Shown here one piece after another: positions 1-7,107 of a stretch of 32,757 nt of DNA (within the stretch, counting starts at the first letter, position 1; each line of letters opens with the position of its first letter). The position numbers and the translations under genes were made by a program. The notes beneath the pieces are model-generated. The model did not search any database and was not told where the DNA came from. It saw only the letters and a list, made by a program, of their open reading frames with translations. This DNA is from Verrucomicrobiales bacterium (GTDB lineage Bacteria > Verrucomicrobiota > Verrucomicrobiia > Limisphaerales > SXTU01). The stretch covers positions 1 to 32,757 of the forward strand of contig SXTU01000097.1 in NCBI GenBank assembly GCA_005791875.1, written 5' to 3'.

Positions 1-56
1 ATACCGAGTGTGGTTGAAATCCAGTAGAACGCGGCCCGGATGCTGGTGGATGCCTT

Positions 57-188
57 CCCCCTCACCCCAGCCCTCTCCCTCCTGGAGAGGGAGCCAGTCA
101 TTCAGTCTCGAAGCAACAACGCCGGGCGAGTTGAAGCTGCGCGGACGGCGATTCTCCCTCTCCTCGGGGAGAGGGCCGGGGTGAGGGG
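57..188. repeat. REP-like paired palindromic element (CCCCTCACCCC / GGGGTGAGGGG family)
   Basis: Two palindrome-bearing arms lie in opposite orientation. The left arm (57-95) begins CCCCTCACCCC and contains a CTCTCC/GGAGAG hairpin. The right arm (152-188) contains a CTCTCC/GGAGAG hairpin and ends GGGGTGAGGGG. The same family recurs at about 10131-10257 and 20499-20629. No transposase is present in the window. Bases 1-349 hold no convincing gene apart from this element. An open frame from base 1 closes at base 27 and could be the tail of an upstream gene, but is too short to call. Confidence 0.8.
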
Positions 189-349
189 ATACGCGTGCTG
201 AGACTCGCCTCTCATTCGACCAATCTTCACCGAGAGTTGGTATAAGCGGTGGCCGGAGGGGCGGGCACTTCGAATGACGGTGTTTCAACTTGCGTCGCAA
301 CCGGCGTTCCGCCATTAAACGTGGGCAACACGAGGCGAGGAACAATTGC

Positions 350-1054
350 ATGGGCGAAGAAGTAGAAGTAGGCTACAAGATCTGGGCGGTGGACGATGTC
401 GTCTATGGCCCGGTGGATATGCCCACGTTGGTGGAGTGGATCAAGGATGAGCGCGTGCTGGCCGACACCTGGGTTTTCCTCTGCCACCAAAACAAATGGA
501 GCCAGGCCGGCCAGATCTCGGAGATGCGGTCCATCTTCAACGCCGTCCTGCCAGGCGGCGTGCCGGCAGCCCCCGCTCCGCTGATCGCAGGCATCAAGCC
601 CGGCGCATTGCGGCGCGTGAAGATCCTGTGCGAAATGACCGACCAGCAGCTTGGACAGTTCGCCGCCTTCATGGAGGTTGAGAACGCGCGGCAGTTCCAC
701 ACCATCGTGACGCAGGGAGCCGTCGGCGACGCAATGTATCTCATCCTCGAGGGCGAGCTGCGCGTGCGGCAGATGATCGGCGGCAAGGAAACCGTCCTGG
801 TCACGCTCATGGCCGGAGAGTTCTTCGGCGACATCTCGCTCTTCGACCACGGCCCGCGCTCCGCCGACGTCGTGGCGAACAACAACTCCGTGCTGCTCAA
901 GGTTTCTGCCACGAACTTTCAGCGCCTCACGCAGGAAGCCCCCGCCCTCGCCACACCGTTCCTCATCGCCATCTGCAAGACCCTCACAGCCCGCATCCGT
1001 GCCGACAACAAGCGCCTGCGCGACTCCATCAACGTGGCCCGCGCGACACGTTGA
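350..1054 (+). CDS. GYF_2 domain / cyclic-nucleotide-binding domain protein
   Basis: The 234-residue protein has an N-terminal GYF_2-like module (about residues 4-60; Y-K-I-W then VYGPV and a W-S-Q-A-G element), usually read as a protein-interaction or membrane-associated domain. A cyclic-nucleotide-binding beta-roll of the CRP type follows (about residues 95-215). Its phosphate-binding cassette reads FGDISLFDHGPRSADV: the Arg and small residues are kept, but the usual Glu of 'FGE' is Asp. No DNA-binding helix-turn-helix follows, so this is not a classical CRP regulator. The frame is open upstream to a TTG at 290. ATG 350 was chosen because GAGG lies about 9 bases upstream, one of the few Shine-Dalgarno-like sites here. 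The ligand cannot be told from sequence. A second cNMP-binding protein lies at 5262-6869. Confidence 0.8.
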   Translation: MGEEVEVGYKIWAVDDVVYGPVDMPTLVEWIKDERVLADTWVFLCHQNKWSQAGQISEMRSIFNAVLPGGVPAAPAPLIAGIKPGALRRVKILCEMTDQQLGQFAAFMEVENARQFHTIVTQGAVGDAMYLILEGELRVRQMIGGKETVLVTLMAGEFFGDISLFDHGPRSADVVANNNSVLLKVSATNFQRLTQEAPALATPFLIAICKTLTARIRADNKRLRDSINVARATR

Positions 1055-1131
1055 ACCCGGCGGGTGAATCGCCCTGACTCTGCCGCCGTTCATCGCCCCG
1101 TTCGGTTCAACCCAAAACTCAAAACACACCC

Positions 1132-1650
1132 ATGAAACGTCTCCGCATCGCCTTCACCATCGCCACCTTCACCGCGGCCATAGTCGCTCACGCTGACGAG
1201 GTGAAGCTCTCCAACGTCCACCTCTGCTGCGGTGCCTGCGTAAAGGGCGTGGAGAAGGTCGCCGCCAAGGTCAGCGGCGCGTCCGTGGCGATTGACAAGG
1301 ACGCCGGCACGGTCGTGATTTCATCGGGCAACAAGGCGGCGCTCCAGCAGACCGTGGATGCGCTCGTCACCGCCGGCTATTTCGGGAAGTCCAGCGACTC
1401 CTCCATCAAGGTCGCCACCAACACCGGAGCGAAGGACGGCAAGGTGCAGTCGCTCAAGGTCGAGGGCGTCCACCTGTGCTGCGGCAAGTGCGTGACCGCC
1501 GTGCAAAGCGCGCTGGGCAAGGTCGCCGGCGTCAAGGCCAACACCGTTGAGAAGAACGCGAAGACCTTCGAGGTCACCGGCGACTTCAGCTCCAAAGCCG
1601 TCTTCGACGCGCTGAACGAGGCGGGCTTGACCGGCAAGGTCGCGAAGTAA
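1132..1650 (+). CDS. secreted tandem heavy-metal-associated (HMA-like) domain protein
   Basis: The 172-residue protein has a clear signal peptide (MKRLRIAFTIATFTAAIVAHA) and two repeats of about 70 residues. Each repeat opens with VHLCCGxCV (near residues 29-36 and 114-121). The layout resembles HMA/MerP metallochaperone domains (beta-alpha-beta-beta-alpha-beta), but the classical GMxCxxC loop is replaced by a CCGxC triad of cysteines. The two halves are clear duplicates, both having K-V near the start helix and A-L-x-x-A-G-x-x-G-K at the end. It probably binds a soft metal outside the cytoplasm, in the periplasm or at the envelope; this is inference from the motif. A strong intrinsic terminator follows it. 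No metal transporter gene is adjacent. Confidence 0.72.
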   Translation: MKRLRIAFTIATFTAAIVAHADEVKLSNVHLCCGACVKGVEKVAAKVSGASVAIDKDAGTVVISSGNKAALQQTVDALVTAGYFGKSSDSSIKVATNTGAKDGKVQSLKVEGVHLCCGKCVTAVQSALGKVAGVKANTVEKNAKTFEVTGDFSSKAVFDALNEAGLTGKVAK

Positions 1651-1672
1651 GAACGCTGGGATCTGAGCTTCA

Positions 1673-1701
1673 GGCCCGCGAGTTTGCTCGCGGGCCTTTT
1701 T
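1673..1701 (+). terminator. Rho-independent terminator after the HMA-like gene
   Basis: A perfect 10-bp stem, GGCCCGCGAG (1673-1682) and CTCGCGGGCC (1687-1696), encloses a 4-base TTTG loop and is followed directly by TTTTT (1697-1701). It sits 23 bases after the stop of the HMA-like gene and ahead of the oxidoreductase start at 1750, so the two genes are probably separate transcription units. Confidence 0.9.
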
Positions 1702-1749
1702 GTTGCCCGCGAGGCTGAATCGCGCGAGCATGGCTCCACTCAATTCCTT

Positions 1750-2781
1750 ATGCACCGCCGCACATTTCTCCAAACCGCTGCCGCCGCCACTCTCACGCTG
1801 TCCGCAGATGCCGCCGAAACGCCGCGACGCGTGCGCCTCGGCTTCCTTGGGTGCAGCCACTCGCACGGGATGCCGAAGGTGAAGCTCGCGCTGGAGTCGG
1901 CGGACTGGGAATGCACGGGCGTTTTCGAGCCTGACGAGAAGCATCGCGCGGCGGCAGAGAAGCTCGGGGCGAAGTCGCTTTCGCAGGAGCAACTCATCGC
2001 AGCCAGCGAGGTCATCGCCGTCGAGTGCGATGCGAAGAACCGCTACGCGTTGGCCAAGGCCGCGTTGCTCGCCGGCAAGCACGTTCACATCGAGAAGCCG
2101 CCGACGGTGACGCTCGCCGAGTTCCGCGAGCTGCTTACGCTCGCCCGGGAGAAAAAGGTGCTGATGCAGATGGGCTACATGTGGCGCTTCAATCCCGGCA
2201 TCAACGCCGCGATCGAGGCCGCGCGCCAGGGCTGGCTCGGCGACGTGTATCTCGTGCGCGGCGTCATCAACACGAGCCTGAACGCCGAGTCGCGCAGATC
2301 CTTCGGCGAGATCGCCGGCGGCACTATGTTCGAGCTGGGCTGTCACCTCGTTGACCCGATGATCCGGCTCATGGGCAAGCACGCCAAGGTCACGCCAGTG
2401 TTGCGCCACGACTCGAAAGACAACGACCAACTTGCCGACAACTGCGTCGCCGTCTTCGACTTCAAGCACGCCATCGGCACGATCAGCAGCGCGACGATGC
2501 AGCCCACGGCGGGCGCGCATCGCACGTTTGAGATCCAAGGGACCAACGGCATCGCTGTGGTGAAACCGCTGGAGCAGCCGGTGCTGACGGTGGACTTGGC
2601 TAAGGACGCCGGGCCTTACAAGAAGGGCAGCCAGGTCATCAACTTCCCGCCTTACAAACGCTACGTGCCGGAGTTCGCCGAACTGGCCGCATGCGTCCGC
2701 ACCGGCAAGCCGCTCGGCGTCACGCCGGAGGAGGACGAGTTGGTGCATGAGGCGCTGCTCAAGGCCAGCGGGATGCACTGA
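1750..2781 (+). CDS. Tat-exported Gfo/Idh/MocA family oxidoreductase
   Basis: The 343-residue NAD(P)-dependent oxidoreductase starts with a twin-arginine-type leader (MHRRTFLQTAAAATLTLSADA), so it is probably exported folded with its cofactor. A Rossmann segment follows (RLGFLGCSHSHG, near residues 28-40). The family hallmark E-K-P is present as HIEKPPT near residue 115. The C-terminal alpha/beta substrate domain includes QMGYMWRFNP and the GGTMFELGCHLVD element (x-x-G-x-x-x-D-x-x-x-H-like). Such proteins act on sugars or cyclitols, but the substrate is unknown here. The frame stays open back into the terminator at 1684. ATG 1750 was chosen because the Tat motif begins there. No Shine-Dalgarno site is visible. 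Confidence 0.85.
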   Translation: MHRRTFLQTAAAATLTLSADAAETPRRVRLGFLGCSHSHGMPKVKLALESADWECTGVFEPDEKHRAAAEKLGAKSLSQEQLIAASEVIAVECDAKNRYALAKAALLAGKHVHIEKPPTVTLAEFRELLTLAREKKVLMQMGYMWRFNPGINAAIEAARQGWLGDVYLVRGVINTSLNAESRRSFGEIAGGTMFELGCHLVDPMIRLMGKHAKVTPVLRHDSKDNDQLADNCVAVFDFKHAIGTISSATMQPTAGAHRTFEIQGTNGIAVVKPLEQPVLTVDLAKDAGPYKKGSQVINFPPYKRYVPEFAELAACVRTGKPLGVTPEEDELVHEALLKASGMH

Positions 2782-2811
2782 GCCAACGATTCGGTTGGAG
2801 GGTCGCGTTCC

Positions 2812-2938
2812 CTTCAACGCAAAGGCGCAGAGATCGCAAGAGAACCGCAGAGTTGGCGAGCGATTCACGTTCACCCTTTGGTGTGCTTCTTCGCCGCGCC
2901 CCGCGCAACTTTGCGTCCTCTGCGCCTCTGCGTTGAAG
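2812..2938. repeat. inverted interspersed repeat (AACGCAAAGGCGCAGAG family)
   Basis: The left arm at 2812-2840 (CTTCAACGCAAAGGCGCAGAG...) and the right arm at 2906-2938 (...TCTGCGCCTCTGCGTTGAAG) are reverse complements with a few mismatches, about 65 bases apart. It lies between the oxidoreductase and cysS and looks non-coding. Repeats of this 'GCAAAGGCGCAGAG' type are common in intergenic DNA of several environmental phyla, from general knowledge and not checked here. Confidence 0.8.
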
Positions 2939-2991
2939 AGTAGACTCCCGATTCGACTACATCGTTCCGGCTGTAGAGGACCCCCGGCGCG

Positions 2992-3026
2992 GAACTTTGA
3001 ACTTTGAACTTTCACCCCTGAACTTT
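2992..3026 (+). repeat. heptanucleotide tandem repeat GAACTTT upstream of cysS
   Basis: Five consecutive 7-base units: GAACTTT at 2992, 2999 and 3006, a divergent CACCCCT at 3013, then GAACTTT at 3020. Phase is kept exactly through the divergent unit. The tract ends 19 bases before the cysS ATG at 3046, so it lies in the presumed 5' leader. Confidence 0.9.
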
Positions 3027-3045
3027 AGCTTCGGCCCCGCTTTAC

Positions 3046-4461
3046 ATGGCTCTGCAACTGTTCAACACGCTGACCCGCGCGGTGGAGAAGTTCGTCCCGC
3101 TGGACCCGCAGGGCCGGCACGTGGGGATGTATTGCTGCGGGCCGACGGTCCACGACTTCGCCCACATCGGGAACTTCCGCACGTTCGTCTTCACGGACCT
3201 GCTGCGGCGCTACCTGGAGTTTCGTGGCTTCGACGTGATACACGTGATGAACATCACGGACGTGGAGGACAAGATCATCAAGCGCGTGCAGCAGCGGCAA
3301 ACGACGCTGCGGGAGTTCACCGGCAAGTATGAGGCCGAGTTCCTCGCCGACTTCGACACGCTCCAGTGCAAGCGCCCGCAAGCCCTGCCTCGGGCCACGG
3401 AGCACATGCCGGAGATCGTCTCGCTCATTGAGAAGCTCGTCGCACGCGGCATCGCGTATCAGGCGGCGGACGGCTCGGTCTATTTCAGCATCGAGAAGTA
3501 TCGCGGCTGCGGCTGCTGCTACGGGCAGCTCGTGAACTTGAACTTCGACGCGATGCGCGTGGGCGAACGCGTGGCCAGCGACGAGTATGAGAAGGAAGCG
3601 GTCGCCGACTTCGCGCTGTGGAAGAAGCGCGTGCCGGAGGACGGCGAAGTCTTCTGGCCCAGCCCGTGGGGCGAGGGCCGGCCGGGCTGGCACATCGAGT
3701 GCAGCGCGATGGCGACCAAACATCTGGGTGAGAGCTTTGACCTGCATCTGGGCGGCGAGGATTTGATGTTCCCGCACCACGAGGACGAGATCGCGCAGAG
3801 CGAAGGCGCGCTGGCGTATCCGCCGGGCAAGCGCTTCGTGAAGCACTGGATGCACGGCTCGCACCTGCTGGTCGAGGGCAAGAAGATGAGCAAGTCGCTC
3901 GGCAATTACTTCACGCTGCGCGACCTGCTGGCGAAGGGTTTCAGCGGACGGGAAATCCGCCACCTCCTGCTCAAGGCGCATTACCGCGCGCAGTTTAACT
4001 TCACTCTCGACGGCCTCGCTGGCGAACGTGCCTCTCTGGCGCGGCTGGACGAGTGCGTTGGCAGGCTGCGCGAGCTGGCCGGGGCCGCCACCGTCCCGCC
4101 GGAGCAGGGCTTGCTGATGCATTTCACCAAGGCGATGGACGATGACTTGAACGTGTCTGCTGCGTGGGCTGCGGTGTTCGAGTGGGTGAGCGACGTGAAC
4201 CGCAGGCTGGCGGCAAATGAATTGACAGAGCCCCAGGCCGCCGCCGCGCTGGAAGCGTGGAACCGCGTGGACGAAGTCTTCGGCCTCGGCAGCGCGCGGC
4301 AGGAGGAGGCTTCCGCCGAGGTGCTCGCGCTGGTGGAGGAGCGGCAGGCCGCACGGAAGGCAAAGGATTTCAAGCGCAGCGATGTCGTCCGCGACCAGCT
4401 CAAGGCACTGGGTTGGGCGGTGGAGGACACGGCGAAGGGGCCACGGGTGAAGCGGGTTTGA
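3046..4461 (+). CDS. cysS: cysteine--tRNA ligase
   Basis: The 471-residue class I aminoacyl-tRNA synthetase charges tRNA-Cys. Visible hallmarks are CGPTVHDFAHIGN near residues 31-43 (zinc-ligand Cys plus the HIGH-type signature), NITDVEDKIIKR, WHIECSAMA and FPHHEDEIAQSE (remaining zinc and active-site elements), and KKMSKSLGN near residues 278-286 (KMSKS loop). Length is normal for the family. One oddity is a cysteine cluster, YRGCGCCYGQL around residues 152-162, where homologues usually have a short segment such as a K-x-x-x-Y-G-x-L element without cysteines. The start is ATG 3046 without a Shine-Dalgarno site. The gene stops directly against the repeat element that precedes tmk. Confidence 0.97.
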   Translation: MALQLFNTLTRAVEKFVPLDPQGRHVGMYCCGPTVHDFAHIGNFRTFVFTDLLRRYLEFRGFDVIHVMNITDVEDKIIKRVQQRQTTLREFTGKYEAEFLADFDTLQCKRPQALPRATEHMPEIVSLIEKLVARGIAYQAADGSVYFSIEKYRGCGCCYGQLVNLNFDAMRVGERVASDEYEKEAVADFALWKKRVPEDGEVFWPSPWGEGRPGWHIECSAMATKHLGESFDLHLGGEDLMFPHHEDEIAQSEGALAYPPGKRFVKHWMHGSHLLVEGKKMSKSLGNYFTLRDLLAKGFSGREIRHLLLKAHYRAQFNFTLDGLAGERASLARLDECVGRLRELAGAATVPPEQGLLMHFTKAMDDDLNVSAAWAAVFEWVSDVNRRLAANELTEPQAAAALEAWNRVDEVFGLGSARQEEASAEVLALVEERQAARKAKDFKRSDVVRDQLKALGWAVEDTAKGPRVKRV

Positions 4462-4589
4462 AATGACCAATCCCCAATTTCCAATGCCCAATCAATGGCC
4501 AATGCCCAATCCGCGGACGAGGTTCGCACCTGGCTTGGGCATTGGGGCTTGGGCATTCATTGGCCATTGGCCATTGGCCATTGGTCATT
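4462..4589. repeat. inverted heptanucleotide repeat element (CCAAT/ATTGG family) upstream of tmk
   Basis: The left arm (4462-4514) is a train of AATNNCC-type heptamers: four 7-mers, one 11-mer (AATCAATGGCC, 4490-4500), then two 7-mers. The right arm (4532-4587) runs as eight phased heptamers ending in TTGGCCA x3 and TTGGTCA. The arms are roughly reverse complementary and could fold into a long hairpin. The element fills the whole cysS-tmk gap and ends 6 bases before the tmk ATG. A second element with the same plan lies at 21948-22080. Confidence 0.9.
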
Positions 4590-4595
4590 CCACCC

Positions 4596-5249
4596 ATGTC
4601 CGGCCTGTTCATCACGTTTGAAGGCACCGAAGGCGGCGGCAAGAGCACGCAGGTCGCGCTGCTGGCCGGGCGGCTTCGCGAGCTTGGGCATCACGCGCGC
4701 GTGCTGCGTGAGCCGGGCGGCACGCCCATCGGCGAGGAGATCCGTCACCTGCTCAAGCACAGCCCGGCCAACGCGGTGATGATGCCGGAGGCCGAACTGC
4801 TCCTGATGAACGCCAGCCGCGCGCAGCTCGTGCTGGAGGTGATCCGCCCCGCGCTGACCGCTGGCGAGATCGTCCTCTGCGACCGCTTCTACGACTCGAC
4901 GACAGCTTACCAAGGCCACGGACGGCAGCTCGATCTGGCGCTGGTGAAGTCGGTGATAGACTTCGCTATCGGCGACACACGACCGCACTTGACGCTGCTG
5001 CTGCGCGTGCCGACGGAGGTGAGCGAGTTGCGGCGGAACGCGCGACAAGCGGCGACAGCCGGGCCGCGTGACCGATTCGAGGAGGCGGATCGGGCGTTCT
5101 TCCATCGCGTCGAGCGTGGCTTCCAGAGAATCGCCGAGGGCGAACCGGAGCGGGTGAAGATCGTGGATGCGACGCAGGGCATCGAGGCGGTGCATGAGGA
5201 GGTCTGGCGGCACGTCGCCCCGCATCTGTTGCCGCTGGGCGAACAGTGA
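4596..5249 (+). CDS. tmk: thymidylate kinase (dTMP kinase)
   Basis: The 217-residue protein phosphorylates dTMP to dTDP with ATP. The P-loop is GTEGGGKST (residues 10-18). The substrate-binding arginine region is DRFYDST (residues 96-102), and REPGGTPIGEEIR (38-50) is the typical dTMP-site segment. The LID is represented by RRNARQAATAGPRDRFEE. The frame is open upstream into the repeat, but ATG 4596 gives the canonical M-x-G-L-F-I-T-F-E-G start. The repeat element therefore forms the immediate 5' leader and there is no Shine-Dalgarno site. The gene runs convergently into the acetyltransferase-like/cNMP fusion, with 12 bases between the stops. Confidence 0.96.
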   Translation: MSGLFITFEGTEGGGKSTQVALLAGRLRELGHHARVLREPGGTPIGEEIRHLLKHSPANAVMMPEAELLLMNASRAQLVLEVIRPALTAGEIVLCDRFYDSTTAYQGHGRQLDLALVKSVIDFAIGDTRPHLTLLLRVPTEVSELRRNARQAATAGPRDRFEEADRAFFHRVERGFQRIAEGEPERVKIVDATQGIEAVHEEVWRHVAPHLLPLGEQ

Positions 5250-5261
5250 TGCCGCGCCGAC

Positions 5262-6869
5262 TCAGCGCTTCGCGGAGGTCAGCGCCGCGTTGGTGCGGCG
5301 GAGGCGGACGGTGAGTTCCAAGGCGATGTTGCGCATGACCGCGAGGCCGAGGTTCGGCTCGCGCTGGGTCATCTCGAAGAACTGCGGGCGCTGCATCACG
5401 AGGACGATGCTGGCCTGCTTCGCCAGCGCCATCGCGCCGCGTTTGCCGCCATCGAGGAAGGACAGTTCGCCGAACACCTGGCCTTGGCCGATCGAGGCGA
5501 TGGGCGCGGTGTTCTCCTCGAGAAGAATATCAATCTGCCCGCGCATGACGACATAGGCCTCGTGGCCGGAATCGTCCTTGCCGAAGATTTTCTCGCCAGG
5601 GCGGAAGAGCTTCTGCGTGAAGAGCCGGGCCACCTTGCGCAGCTCGCCGTCGCCGAGGCCTTTGAAAAGCTCGAGGTCACGCAGGAGATTGATGATCGCG
5701 ACACCGATGCTCTGGTCCTGAAGGCAGTGCTTGATGACGTTGACGATAACGAGCGCATGGGCGGTGAGCTTGTTGTGCTCGATGCTGTAGGTCTGGTTGA
5801 GCTTCACCATCTTCACCAGGTCTATCCTGCCGTCGTGGACCTTGTGGAAGCCGGGCAGGTAGGCGGCGGGGACGAAGCCGAGCTGCTCGGCGCTGATGAG
5901 CAGCTTCACCGCGCTGGTGAGCACGTCCATCTCCACATAGGCGGCGCTCAACTCCGCCTGCGCTGCCTTTGAGACATGCTGGAGCACCGCGCCCAGCGAG
6001 AGGTTGTCCGTGCAGAAGCCGTCCATGATGCGAACGCAGCGGTCCTGCTCATCGTAGAGAAAGCGCATCCCGGCAACGACCTTGTCCTCACGGCGGCAGA
6101 TCACCGCGCGCAGCGTTACGGCGGAGGCCACGCGCATGAAGCCATTGCCCCAGTTGAAGTTGCTGGAGATTTCCTGCGGCGGGTTCTGGGCTGCGACACT
6201 CTCCCGGGCGGCCTTGTAATCATCCTCGCTGGCATTGGTGACGACGACATCCGTCTGCAACGGGTAGCCAGTCCCGCCATCGCGCATGGCGGGTGCGCCG
6301 GGAATGACGAGGTTCTGCAGCGCCACCGCCGCCAGCTCGCCAATCTGCGGCAGTGACTCTGAGAGCGGCAGCCGGTTGGAGGTTATCGAACGGGCGCGCT
6401 TCACATAGAAAATCACCTCCTCGCGGGTCTTGGTGATGTGCTTGAGCGGCTGGAAGCCCACGCACACGAAGCCCACCTTCTCGACGAGCAGCTGCTGCGG
6501 GTTGTCCGACGCCAGGACGCGCGTGACGCACATCTGCCGGCGCAACACGGCCAGTTCGGTGATCTTATGGAGCAGCGCCTCCGCCGAGCCGTCGGCGTAG
6601 CTGGACGGGTGGAACAGGTTTCTGCCGAGATTGCAGACGGGGTTTTCGTTCGCCGTCACCGCGCCCAGGACGGAGATGCTGGACTGGATCTTGCCGCCGT
6701 CCTCCGCCACCCAAGTTTCATTGCCGGGCAGGCCTGACGCCAGTTCAGCGGACACCCAGGCCGCGTCGTAAATCTGCTTGCTTGGGTGGTCGTCTCCCAG
6801 CGTTGCCTTGACGAGCTGGATCCAGGCCGCCGCGTCCTCGGTCGCTGCTTTGCGGATGTTTGCTACCAT
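5262..6869 (-). CDS. GNAT-like acetyltransferase fused to a C-terminal cyclic-nucleotide-binding domain
   Basis: This 535-residue protein appears to have three parts. Residues about 1-165 look like a GNAT N-acetyltransferase fold (IRKAATEDAAAWIQLVKA at the start; VLASDNPQQLLVEKVGF as the late helix and strand). Residues about 200-365 look like a second GNAT-type half (VVAGMRFLYDEQDRCVRIMD; ISAEQLGFVPAA). Residues about 395-525 form a cNMP-binding beta-roll with a good phosphate cassette (GQVFGELSFLDGGKRGAMAL, with Glu and Arg kept). cAMP-gated protein acetyltransferases are known in mycobacteria, but there the cNMP domain is N-terminal; here it is C-terminal. Lysine acetylation under nucleotide control is inference. 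It is weakly resolved whether both GNAT halves are catalytic. ATG 6869 has no Shine-Dalgarno site. Confidence 0.72.
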   Translation of the reverse strand: MVANIRKAATEDAAAWIQLVKATLGDDHPSKQIYDAAWVSAELASGLPGNETWVAEDGGKIQSSISVLGAVTANENPVCNLGRNLFHPSSYADGSAEALLHKITELAVLRRQMCVTRVLASDNPQQLLVEKVGFVCVGFQPLKHITKTREEVIFYVKRARSITSNRLPLSESLPQIGELAAVALQNLVIPGAPAMRDGGTGYPLQTDVVVTNASEDDYKAARESVAAQNPPQEISSNFNWGNGFMRVASAVTLRAVICRREDKVVAGMRFLYDEQDRCVRIMDGFCTDNLSLGAVLQHVSKAAQAELSAAYVEMDVLTSAVKLLISAEQLGFVPAAYLPGFHKVHDGRIDLVKMVKLNQTYSIEHNKLTAHALVIVNVIKHCLQDQSIGVAIINLLRDLELFKGLGDGELRKVARLFTQKLFRPGEKIFGKDDSGHEAYVVMRGQIDILLEENTAPIASIGQGQVFGELSFLDGGKRGAMALAKQASIVLVMQRPQFFEMTQREPNLGLAVMRNIALELTVRLRRTNAALTSAKR

Positions 6870-6918
6870 AACAGGTGCCGGGCGATGCAGTCCTAAACGG
6901 GTTGGGCGGAAAAATTTT

Positions 6919-7003
6919 TGGTGCGCACGGCAGGACTTGAACCTGCATGATGTTACTCACTAGAACCTGAATCTAGCGCGTCTGCCAATTCCGCCACGTG
7001 CGC
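6919..7003 (-). tRNA. tRNA-Leu (anticodon CAG)
   Basis: The 7-bp acceptor stem pairs GCGCACG with CGTGCGC. The D arm reads TGGCGGAATTGGCAGACGCG, the anticodon arm CTAGA-TTCAGGT-TCTAG gives anticodon CAG, and a long class II variable arm and GGTTCAA T arm follow. The discriminator A is followed by an encoded CCA (6919-6921). It sits about 50 bases upstream of the minus-strand acetyltransferase/cNMP gene. Confidence 0.95.
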
Positions 7004-7107
7004 CCACCACAACTTTCAATTGCGGCTAGAGAATTACTGCGTGCCCGGGACGCGGCAAGCGCAATCTCGCTTTGAAGACGACCCGGTGCCCAGCGTCGGG
7101 ACTCTCG

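Noticed and set aside
227-1129. 300-codon minus-strand open frame
   Set aside because: Antisense to the GYF_2/cNMP gene, which has clear domains and the better start.
1321-3015. Long minus-strand open frame opposite the HMA-like and oxidoreductase genes
   Set aside because: It is antisense to two clear genes and crosses a terminator and a repeat. Its composition is Arg/Ala/His/Leu-rich with no domain, as expected of GC-rich antisense frames.
4462-4589. CRISPR-like array
   Set aside because: The units are 7 bases with no unique spacers, the arms are inverted, and no cas genes are near.
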